From Lachnospiraceae bacterium (GTDB lineage: Bacteria; Bacillota; Clostridia; Lachnospirales; Lachnospiraceae): a stretch of 64,000 nt of DNA. The position numbers and the translations under genes are program-made. The stretch covers positions 61,554 to 125,553 of the forward strand of contig JAQXLY010000018.1 in the NCBI GenBank assembly GCA_029012365.1, read 5' to 3'. Shown here piece after piece: positions 25,399-33,079 of this stretch; within the stretch, counting starts at the first letter, position 1, and each line of letters opens with the position of its first letter. The notes beneath the pieces are model-generated. The model saw only the letters and a program-made list of their open reading frames with translations, had not been told where the DNA came from and searched no databases.

Positions 25399-26772
25399 TT
25401 AAGATACAAGACGGCACTCCACACCGTCACAGATTTGTTTTTCTGAGAGAAAAACCTCAGCCGTTTCATTCGAATGTATCTGCTTTTCCTCCATTGGCAG
25501 ATACACCTTAATATAACGTGTGGTATGACCCGTTATATAGTTTCTGCCATCCACCGTTACTTCCTCCTCAAACAATACCTGTTCTGTTTTTCCGGCAAAG
25601 GAATTCCGGTATGCTGTCTGTAAAGCACACTCCGCCTGTGCAAGCTTTCCGCTCCGCTCCGTTTTCACGGACTCCGGAAGCTGGTTGTCCATCCGGTCTG
25701 CTGCCGTCCCTGCGCGTCTTGAGTATTTAAAAATATGAATCTGGGAAAATGCGATTTCCGTTGCATACCGCAATGTCTCCGAAAATTCTTCCTCGGTCTC
25801 TCCCGGAAAGCCGACAATAATATCCGTTGTTATGGCAGGATTATCAAAATATCGTCTGAGACATGCCACCACCTCCCTGTATTCGGCAGTAGTATATTTA
25901 CGATTCATACGTTTTAGCGTTGCATCACAGCCGCTTTGCAGCGACAGATGAAAATGCGGACATATTTTTGATAAAGAGGACAACTCCCGCACAAATGCTT
26001 CCGTCATAATCCGCGGCTCTAATGAACCGAGCCTTATCCGCTGAATGCCCTCAACATTTTGGATTTGCCTCAAAAGGTTAAGAAGCGGCGCTTCCGCTTC
26101 TGCATCCGATTCCGCTCTTTTATTTTCCAATCCGTAAGATGACAAATGGATTCCCGTCAATACAACTTCGCGGTACCCCTCAAAAGCCAGACGTGCTATT
26201 TCCGCAAGAATTTCTTTTTCATTCCTCGAACGTACCCTTCCTCTTACATACGGAATAATACAATAGCTGCAAAACTGATTACAGCCGTCCTCAATTTTTA
26301 CATACGCTCTTGTATGTTCCGTCACCGTTTCAATCGGAAGCTCCTCAAAGCTTTGTTCCTTTGCAATCTCAACCAGTGCACAACGCCCCTCCGCTTCCCG
26401 GCTCTCCAGAATTTTTTCGGTCAATTCCACTATTTTAGTCTTTTGATTGTTTCCGATAATCAAATCCACGCCGTCCGGCTCTAAAAGCCTGTCTCCTGCC
26501 GCCTGGGCGTAGCATCCCGCAGCCACCACAACGGCATTCGGATTATTTTTCTTTGCGCGGTGAAGCATTTGTCTCGACTTACGGTCCGCAATATTCGTTA
26601 CGGAACAGGTATTCACCACATACACATCCGCTTCTTCATCAAAATCGGTTTCAACCGCTCCCGCCTTTAAAAACAATTCCCGCATTCCTTCGGTTTCATA
26701 AGAATTTACTTTACATCCGAGCGTCAGAAAAGCAACCCTTTTTCCTTCCATCGCTCTGTTATCATCCTGCAT
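25399..26772 (-). CDS. mtaB: tRNA t6A37 methylthiotransferase
   Basis: 457 residues from the ATG at 26772, 9 bases after AAAGGAG. The three parts of the family are clear: an N-terminal UPF0004 domain (VAFLTLGCKVNSYETEGM, VVNTCSVTNIADRKSRQ), the radical SAM site CNQFCSYCIIPYVRGRVRSR and a C-terminal TRAM region. TLGCKVN separates MtaB from MiaB and RimO. It adds a methylthio group to N6-threonylcarbamoyladenosine at position 37 of tRNA. It lies upstream of ireB with a 98-base gap. Confidence 0.95.
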   Translation of the reverse strand: MQDDNRAMEGKRVAFLTLGCKVNSYETEGMRELFLKAGAVETDFDEEADVYVVNTCSVTNIADRKSRQMLHRAKKNNPNAVVVAAGCYAQAAGDRLLEPDGVDLIIGNNQKTKIVELTEKILESREAEGRCALVEIAKEQSFEELPIETVTEHTRAYVKIEDGCNQFCSYCIIPYVRGRVRSRNEKEILAEIARLAFEGYREVVLTGIHLSSYGLENKRAESDAEAEAPLLNLLRQIQNVEGIQRIRLGSLEPRIMTEAFVRELSSLSKICPHFHLSLQSGCDATLKRMNRKYTTAEYREVVACLRRYFDNPAITTDIIVGFPGETEEEFSETLRYATEIAFSQIHIFKYSRRAGTAADRMDNQLPESVKTERSGKLAQAECALQTAYRNSFAGKTEQVLFEEEVTVDGRNYITGHTTRYIKVYLPMEEKQIHSNETAEVFLSEKQICDGVECRLVS

Positions 26773-26858
26773 TTTCGCTTTCTCCTTTCCCTCCCAAGTT
26801 TTCGTACATTTCCACACTTTTTATGAAATTTAACTAACTTTTTTATCACATTTGTATA

Positions 26859-26887
26859 TTGACATTTTTATCAGAAAACGGTACTAT
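26859..26887 (+). promoter_or_regulatory. Promoter of the HPr-like gene
   Basis: TTGACA at 26859-26864, a 17-base spacer and TACTAT at 26882-26887. The start codon is 63 bases further on, leaving a short leader. Confidence 0.6.
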
Positions 26888-26950
26888 ATAGGTATGAAGA
26901 TACAGCATCTCATATTAGTATCTCCAATAATTAATGAAGGAGGAATCACT

Positions 26951-27184
26951 ATGAAGACCGTAAAAATTTCCTTAAACTCCATCGATAAAGTAAAGGCTTT
27001 CGTAAATGAAATCACAAAGTTTGATTCTGATTTCGATTTAGTTTCCGGAAGATATGTCATCGATGCAAAGTCCATCATGGGTATTTTCAGTCTGGATCTT
27101 TCAAAGCCGATTGATTTAAACATCCATGCACAGGACAGTTTGGATGCAATCCTCACTGCATTGGCTCCATACATCGTAGAGTAA
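26951..27184 (+). CDS. HPr-like (Crh-like) protein lacking the phosphoacceptor His
   Basis: 77 residues from the ATG at 26951 behind AAGGAGG. The regulatory site block DAKSIMGIFSLDL matches HPr around Ser46 (Ser41 here), and FDSDFDLVSGRYVIDAKS aligns without gaps to HPr. The N-terminal loop that in HPr holds His15 and Arg17 (GIHARPA) is replaced by NSIDKVKA, which puts Ser10 and Asp12 at those places. It therefore cannot carry the PTS phosphate. Bacillus Crh likewise keeps Ser46 and lacks His15, so a signalling role in carbon control is possible. It stands alone with its own promoter and terminator. Confidence 0.8.
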   Translation: MKTVKISLNSIDKVKAFVNEITKFDSDFDLVSGRYVIDAKSIMGIFSLDLSKPIDLNIHAQDSLDAILTALAPYIVE

Positions 27185-27214
27185 GTAGTAAATAAAGGTA
27201 TTGTTACGAACGGG

Positions 27215-27245
27215 GAGGATACAAAACTGTATCCTCTTTCTTTTA
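27215..27245 (+). terminator. Intrinsic terminator of the HPr-like gene
   Basis: GAGGATACA (27215-27223) pairs with TGTATCCTC (27228-27236) over a 4-base loop, followed by TTTCTTTT. Confidence 0.9.
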
Positions 27246-27322
27246 TGCGAACGCATCCGCGACCGAGTGGCTTTGCCACGAGGTGCGGGAAATACTTTCA
27301 CAGCACTTCATCAGTGCGCAGC

Positions 27323-28495
27323 TTATACCTCTATCACTTCTGTCGTTTCGATTGCCTCTTTCATTAAGTCGTCCATTACATCCGCAAGCAGTTCCTCGGA
27401 TTTCTCGATAGCGGATAAAACAGGCTTTGTTACCGGATGCTTTGCTACGAAGATAGTACAGCAGTCCTCGTACGGCAAAATAGAAGTCTCAAAGGTACCG
27501 ATTTTCTGTGCAATATCCACAATTTCAACCTTATCGAAGCCGATTAACGGACGAAATACCGGCAGCTCACAAACCGCGTTGGTCGTAAGAAGACTATGCA
27601 TGGTCTGGCTTGCCACCTGACCGATACTTTCCCCGGTAATTAATCCGAGACAGCCACTCTCTTTTGCAAAATGCTCTGCTATACGCATCATATAACGGCG
27701 CATAATAATCGTCAGCTCCTCGTGCGGACACTTCTCGTAAATAGCAAGCTGGATATCCGTAAAGTTCACAATATTCAAACGAATCGGACCCGTAAACCTG
27801 CTTATAATACGCGCAAGGTCCACAACCTTCTCCTTCGCCCGGTCACTGGTATACGGCGGTGCATGAAAATAAGTTGCCTCCAGTGCCACCCCACGTTTTG
27901 AAATCATATATCCGGCTACCGGACTGTCAATTCCTCCGGAAAGTAAAAGCATTGCCTTACCCGCTGTCCCTACCGGCATTCCGCCCGGTCCCGACAGTAC
28001 CTTGGAATAAATATAAGCACGATTTCTGATTTCTACCGTAATGACCTCCTGCGGTGCATGTACATCCACAGACAGGCCGGAAAAACGTTCCAGAAGATAT
28101 TCGCCTATCCCGGCACAAATCTCCGGAGAAGTAATAGGATAGTGCTTATCCGCCCTCTTTGCAGCCACCTTAAAGGTAAAATTCTTTTGCGGATACATCT
28201 CTTCCACAAAATTTCCGACTGCCTGCTTTACCGTTTCCCAATCCGTGGTCTCCACTACCTTCACAGGGCAAAAGCCGGATACACCGAATACACGTCCCAG
28301 TGCCTCCACAGTATCCTCGTAATCATACCCTTTAGGACATTCCACAAAAATTCTCCCCTGCTCCCTCGTCACATGATAATCACCGAGCGGCTGCAGCTTC
28401 TCCGACACACGATCCCTCAGTGCATTTTCAAAAATGTGCCGGTTATTGCCCTTTAATCCTATTTCACCGTATTTCACTAAAAAAGCCTGATACAT
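27323..28495 (-). CDS. thiI: tRNA 4-thiouridine sulfurtransferase
   Basis: 390 residues from the ATG at 28495 (MYQAFLVKYGEIGLKG), with GGAGG five bases before. A THUMP domain (about 60-165) leads to the PP-loop LLLSGGIDSPVAGYM. The C-terminal rhodanese domain of E. coli ThiI is absent, as in many Firmicutes. The cysteine desulfurase gene 26 bases upstream is the likely sulfur source. The product makes s4U8 in tRNA. Without the rhodanese domain it is probably not used in thiazole synthesis, which is encoded elsewhere in this window. Confidence 0.93.
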   Translation of the reverse strand: MYQAFLVKYGEIGLKGNNRHIFENALRDRVSEKLQPLGDYHVTREQGRIFVECPKGYDYEDTVEALGRVFGVSGFCPVKVVETTDWETVKQAVGNFVEEMYPQKNFTFKVAAKRADKHYPITSPEICAGIGEYLLERFSGLSVDVHAPQEVITVEIRNRAYIYSKVLSGPGGMPVGTAGKAMLLLSGGIDSPVAGYMISKRGVALEATYFHAPPYTSDRAKEKVVDLARIISRFTGPIRLNIVNFTDIQLAIYEKCPHEELTIIMRRYMMRIAEHFAKESGCLGLITGESIGQVASQTMHSLLTTNAVCELPVFRPLIGFDKVEIVDIAQKIGTFETSILPYEDCCTIFVAKHPVTKPVLSAIEKSEELLADVMDDLMKEAIETTEVIEV

Positions 28496-28521
28496 ATTCT
28501 CCTCCATTGCCATGTCTATAT

Positions 28522-29721
28522 CTATTTCCGCCGGAATCTGCGTAATTGCGGCAGCAGCTCTTTCAATACCGCAAGTGTATATTCCAGTTCCTCCCTTGTC
28601 GTATCCCGGCAGAAGCTGAATCTTAGCGTTGCATCAAGTAAATCCTTCGGTACCTGAATTGCCTTAAGTGTTCCGCTTACCGCAGGATGATTTGATGAGC
28701 AGGCAGACCCCGAAGATACATAGATTCCTTTTTCCTCCAGTGCATGAAGCAGCACCTCGCTTCGTACCCCCGAAAAACCTACACTCATTATATGAGGAGC
28801 CGTATGTCTCAGCCGGTTCTCCCGTTCTTCCTCCGAAACATATGCCCCATCCGTTGCATCCGCCAAATGCACGGTGACTCCCTCAATTTCCGAAAGTCCC
28901 TTCGCAAAATAGCTCTTCAGACCGTATAAGTACTCCTGTAATTCCTCAATTCTTCCGCCGGCAAGCTCTGCTGCCAGTCCGCACCCCGCAATTCCCGGCA
29001 CATTTTCCGTTCCTGACCTCATCCCCTTTTGCTGGTCCCCGCCGTAAATGAGCGGTTTTATTTTTGTTTTTTCTTTGATATATAAAAAGCCGCAGCCCTT
29101 CGGTCCGTGGAACTTATGTGCGCTGGCGGAGAGCAAATCGATATTCTGACGTTTCGGATAAATCCGGTACTTTCCGTATGCCTGAATTGCATCAACATGG
29201 AACAATATAGCGGGATTATATTCCTTAACTGCCGCGCCCAGTGCCGTAATATCCTGCACCGCGCCCACCTCGTTATTCACAGCCATTACCGAAGCCAGAA
29301 TGGTATCCTTACAAAGCGCCTCCCGTAAGGCATCTACAGAAATGCTTCCATCCACATCCGGAGTCAGATAGGTCACACGAAAGCCAAGCTCCTCTAAGAA
29401 AAATAACGGCCGGTACACGGATGCATGTTCAAATGAGGTTGTGATAATATGCATCCCGCTCCGCTTATTTGCAAGTGCCGCTCCGATTAAAGCCATATTG
29501 TTTGATTCTGTCCCTCCGGAGGTAAAAAATATTTCCTCCGGTTTGCACTTTAACGTCCCCGCAATCTGCTCCTTTGCCGTTTTAATATAGCGTTCCGCAT
29601 CCATTCCCTTTTTATGACGTGATGACGGGTTTCCGAAATCCTCCTTATAAACCCGCTCCATCAAAGCTAAAACCGAATCATCAATCCTCGTTGTTGCCGA
29701 ATTATCCAAATATGCTTCCAT
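28522..29721 (-). CDS. Cysteine desulfurase (NifS/IscS family)
   Basis: 399 residues from the ATG at 29721 (MEAYLDNSATTRIDDSV) behind AGGAGAG. The PLP lysine lies in SASAHKFHGPKGCGFLYIK and the sulfur-carrying Cys in VSSGSACSSNHPAVSGT, both intact. It takes sulfur from cysteine as an enzyme persulfide. Because it is just upstream of thiI and no iscU or other cluster gene is near, it is most likely a partner for tRNA thiolation. Supply of Fe-S clusters cannot be excluded. Confidence 0.92.
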   Translation of the reverse strand: MEAYLDNSATTRIDDSVLALMERVYKEDFGNPSSRHKKGMDAERYIKTAKEQIAGTLKCKPEEIFFTSGGTESNNMALIGAALANKRSGMHIITTSFEHASVYRPLFFLEELGFRVTYLTPDVDGSISVDALREALCKDTILASVMAVNNEVGAVQDITALGAAVKEYNPAILFHVDAIQAYGKYRIYPKRQNIDLLSASAHKFHGPKGCGFLYIKEKTKIKPLIYGGDQQKGMRSGTENVPGIAGCGLAAELAGGRIEELQEYLYGLKSYFAKGLSEIEGVTVHLADATDGAYVSEEERENRLRHTAPHIMSVGFSGVRSEVLLHALEEKGIYVSSGSACSSNHPAVSGTLKAIQVPKDLLDATLRFSFCRDTTREELEYTLAVLKELLPQLRRFRRK

Positions 29722-29763
29722 AGACTCTCCTGTTCCGTTCATACACCCGACTTTCCGCTTTGT

Positions 29764-30546
29764 TCATACACACTTTTCCGCATCTGATTTCAGCTCTGCA
29801 TCGACTTCACTGCATTCGATTGTAAGCATCAGTATGGAAAGCATTGCCAGACCCGCCGTCTCCGTCCGCAGAATTCTTTTTCCCATGGAAAGGCACTGCG
29901 CTCCGTGTTCCTTTGCCGTGACAACCTCGTCTTCGGTAAAACCACCCTCCGGTCCCACAAGGATTCCGACACTCTTCTTTTCTGCTGCTGTCTTTACAAA
30001 CTCTGCCGTAGGCTGCATTCCACGTGCATTTTCATACAAAATTGTATTATACTCTAATTTATCCATCTGTGCAAGCGCTTCTTTCCAGCTGCAAATCGGT
30101 GCCACACGCGGAATCACACCCCTCCCGGACTGCTTCGCGGCACTTTCCGCAATAGCCTGCCATCTTGTGAGCTTTTTCTCATCCTTTCCGCTCTCCGTCT
30201 TTACAATGGTACGTTTTGTAACAACCGGCACAATTTCCGCCGCACCGAGTTCTACCGCCTTTTGAATAATCAGCTCCATCTTATCTTTTTTCGGAAGTCC
30301 CTGAAACAGCACCAGACGCACCGGAAGCTCCGTATCGGATTCATGTTCTTCGAGAACAACTGCCATAAGGGTCTTTTCCCTGACTTCCGATAATTCACAT
30401 AAATAATCATTCCCTGCACCGTCACACAAAACAAAGCGTTCTCCGTTCTTCATGCGAAGAACATTCTTTATGTGATTTACGTCTTCTCCCACAATTTCAA
30501 TGACGTCCCCGTTTTTTTGGGATGCATCAATATAAAAACGGTACAT
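29764..30546 (-). CDS. rsmE: 16S rRNA m3U1498 methyltransferase
   Basis: 260 residues. An N-terminal PUA-like part (about 1-70) is followed by a SPOUT knot with VGPEGGFTEDEVVTAKEHG and SMGKRILRTETAGLA, the RsmE signature. It methylates U1498 in the 30S decoding site. It lies 22 bases downstream of prmA, a pairing common in Firmicutes. ATG at 30546 behind GGAGG. Confidence 0.95.
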   Translation of the reverse strand: MYRFYIDASQKNGDVIEIVGEDVNHIKNVLRMKNGERFVLCDGAGNDYLCELSEVREKTLMAVVLEEHESDTELPVRLVLFQGLPKKDKMELIIQKAVELGAAEIVPVVTKRTIVKTESGKDEKKLTRWQAIAESAAKQSGRGVIPRVAPICSWKEALAQMDKLEYNTILYENARGMQPTAEFVKTAAEKKSVGILVGPEGGFTEDEVVTAKEHGAQCLSMGKRILRTETAGLAMLSILMLTIECSEVDAELKSDAEKCV

Positions 30547-30568
30547 AACTGCCTCCTCCCCATCTATA

Positions 30569-31570
30569 TTATTTTGCCACTATAGATACCCAGTCTCCCA
30601 GGTTTACAATCTCCACAATCTCAAAGCCGTTTTGCTTTAACGCGTTTTCCACTGCCTCCTGCTTCATATTTATAATGCCGGAGCTGATAAAGAGGCCCCC
30701 CGGTTTCATAAATTCACGCACCACGCCTGAGAGCGGAATAATGACATCCGCCAGAATATTTGCCACCACAATATCATACCTCCCAAGCCCCACAGCCTCA
30801 CGAAGCGCTTTGTCACCGATTACGTTACCGTCTGTCACTTCAATCTGCCCCGTCTTCTTTGTAAACACCGGAAGTCCGCTTTCATTTTTTTCACAAACAC
30901 CGGCAGGAAGTCCGTTCACCTGCGCATTTTCTGCCGTTACGCCTACCGCAATCGGGTCAATATCTACCGCCGCAGCGTAACCTGCCCCAAGCAGCATGGA
31001 AATAATGGATAGGATACCGCTGCCACAGCCTACATCAAGGACACTGTCTCCCTTTTTTAAATATTTTTTCAAATTTCCGATACAAAGCTTCGTCGTTTCG
31101 TGAGCTCCCGTACCAAAGGCTGTCCCCGGATCAATTTCCACTACAAGGTCTCCGTCGCTTTTCTCCGTGAGTTCTTCCCATGTCGGCTTAATGATAATGG
31201 TATCATCTACACGAAACGGTTTAAAAAATTCCTTCCAGTTATTCATCCAGTCTTTATCCTCTGTCTCGGACACGGAAAGTTCACCGTTTCCAACCTCTGT
31301 AAACCGGCTAAGCTCCGAAAGACCTGCCGAAATCTTCTCTTTCCACTCTTCAATATCCGAATCAGTGTCCAGATAAAAACTTACAACCGCACTTCCGTCA
31401 TCCGGCGGAAGCTCCGGCAATATATCAATAAACATCCTCTGCTTATCCTCATCGGAAAGCGGTACAAAGTCAGAAATCTCAATCCCTTCCACTCCAAGCT
31501 CATCAAGCATTGCACTGACTAAATCCACTGCCTCGGTTGTCGTCTTTAATTCCATTTTAATCCACTTCAT
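30569..31570 (-). CDS. prmA: Ribosomal protein L11 methyltransferase
   Basis: 333 residues. PrmA pattern: an N-terminal substrate-recognition domain (about 1-130), then EIDPGTAFGTGAHETTKLC and the SAM motif VLDVGCGSGILSI, with VVANILADVI as motif IV. It trimethylates L11. ATG at 31570 follows AAAGGAG. First of the run prmA-rsmE-cysteine desulfurase-thiI. Confidence 0.95.
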   Translation of the reverse strand: MKWIKMELKTTTEAVDLVSAMLDELGVEGIEISDFVPLSDEDKQRMFIDILPELPPDDGSAVVSFYLDTDSDIEEWKEKISAGLSELSRFTEVGNGELSVSETEDKDWMNNWKEFFKPFRVDDTIIIKPTWEELTEKSDGDLVVEIDPGTAFGTGAHETTKLCIGNLKKYLKKGDSVLDVGCGSGILSIISMLLGAGYAAAVDIDPIAVGVTAENAQVNGLPAGVCEKNESGLPVFTKKTGQIEVTDGNVIGDKALREAVGLGRYDIVVANILADVIIPLSGVVREFMKPGGLFISSGIINMKQEAVENALKQNGFEIVEIVNLGDWVSIVAK

Positions 31571-31639
31571 TCTTTTCTCCTTTCCGGTATACCGGATAAC
31601 CTTATCTTACACATACTTCTATAAAATATCTTTTGAGTA

Positions 31640-31668
31640 TTTACATATGCATACAAACTTATTATAAT
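31640..31668 (+). promoter_or_regulatory. Promoter of the MATE transporter gene
   Basis: TTTACA at 31640-31645, a 17-base spacer and TATAAT at 31663-31668, 35 bases before the start. Confidence 0.75.
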
Positions 31669-31702
31669 CAATCACAGAAAAAAAGCAAGGAGGGCATCTG
31701 CT

Positions 31703-33034
31703 ATGAATAAAGATTTAACGGTAGGAAATCCTGAGAAAGTCTTATGGAAATTCTGCCTCCCACTGTTCGGAAGTATCATTTTTCAGCAAATGTACAATAT
31801 TGCGGACTCATGGGTTGCCGGAAAATGTATCGGAGAAAATGCCCTTGCCGCAGTCGGTAACAGCTACGAAATTACATTAATCTTTATTGCCTTCGCCTTT
31901 GGCTGTAACATCGGCTGTTCCGTTATCACATCCAGATTTTTCGGCGCTAAGGAATATTCAAAAATGAAAACTGCCGTATCGACATCCATTCTTTCCAGCG
32001 GAATTTTATGTGTCCTTTTAATGCTTGTCGGAGTTTTCTGCGGCGGTTCCCTGTTATCTCTTATTCATACGCCGGCAGAACTATATTCCGATTCAAAGCT
32101 ATATCTCGACATCTATATACTTAGTCTGCCGTTTGTGTTTTTTTACAATATATCAACGGGAATTTTCTCAGCTCTCGGTGATTCAAAAACGCCCTTTTAC
32201 TTTCTGGTAGCATCATCATTTTCCAACATTGCCGTCGATATTCTCTTTGTAAAAAGCTTTCATATGGGAGTATCCGGTGTTGCATGGGCAACCTTTCTCT
32301 GTCAGGGAATGAGCTGTATACTTTCCCTTCTTGTAATTGCCAAAAGACTTCACAAAATTCAGGTTTCGGATAAGCCTGCTGTTTTTTCCGGAGATATTTT
32401 CTTTCGGTTTATCACAATCGCTGTACCGAGTATTCTTCAGCAAAGCTTTATATCCGTCGGAAATATTATCATTCAGGGCGTAATTAACGGATTCGGCTCC
32501 GGAGTTATAGCCGGCTACTCTGCGGGAGTAAAGCTGAATAATCTTGTCATAACTTCCTTTACAACACTTGCGAACGGAATATCAAATTATACTTCACAAA
32601 ATATAGGTGCCTTGAAATTTGACCGTGTGAAATCCGGATTTAAAGCCGGTATCAGGCTTGTATGGTGTCTGTCATTTCCGCTTTGCATGATATACGTTCT
32701 TTTTCCGGAAGCACTCCTTCGTTTTTTTATGGATACCCCTTCCGCGGATGCGTTGCGCTCCGGCATCATATTTTTAAGAATACTTGCACCCTTCTATTTT
32801 GTCATATCTGTAAAGCTGGTTGCTGACGGAATTTTGCGCGGAGCAGGAATGATGAAACAATTTATGACTGCTACCTTTACCGATTTAATACTCAGGGTTT
32901 TGCTCTCTATTATATTATCCAAAACAGCACTGGGCTACACAGGCATCTGGTGTGCATGGCCGATAGGCTGGAGTGTCGGAACTTTTCTTTCCGTTTCCTT
33001 TTACAGACATGGAAAATGGGAGAAAACTACCTGA
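31703..33034 (+). CDS. MATE family multidrug/organic cation exporter
   Basis: 443 residues with about 12 hydrophobic segments arranged as two halves. The start LTVGNPEKVLWKFCLPLFGSIIFQQMYNIADSWVAGKCIGENALAAVG is typical of the DinF/NorM group, with DS and V-G-K patterns in helix 1-2. It exchanges Na+ or H+ for drugs or organic cations. The substrate is unknown. It stands alone in the opposite direction to its neighbours, with its own promoter. GGAGGG precedes the ATG. Confidence 0.9.
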   Translation: MNKDLTVGNPEKVLWKFCLPLFGSIIFQQMYNIADSWVAGKCIGENALAAVGNSYEITLIFIAFAFGCNIGCSVITSRFFGAKEYSKMKTAVSTSILSSGILCVLLMLVGVFCGGSLLSLIHTPAELYSDSKLYLDIYILSLPFVFFYNISTGIFSALGDSKTPFYFLVASSFSNIAVDILFVKSFHMGVSGVAWATFLCQGMSCILSLLVIAKRLHKIQVSDKPAVFSGDIFFRFITIAVPSILQQSFISVGNIIIQGVINGFGSGVIAGYSAGVKLNNLVITSFTTLANGISNYTSQNIGALKFDRVKSGFKAGIRLVWCLSFPLCMIYVLFPEALLRFFMDTPSADALRSGIIFLRILAPFYFVISVKLVADGILRGAGMMKQFMTATFTDLILRVLLSIILSKTALGYTGIWCAWPIGWSVGTFLSVSFYRHGKWEKTT

Positions 33035-33079
33035 TGACACCCCGCTTTGACTTTTCCGCCGGGTATGCATTGTCCATTT

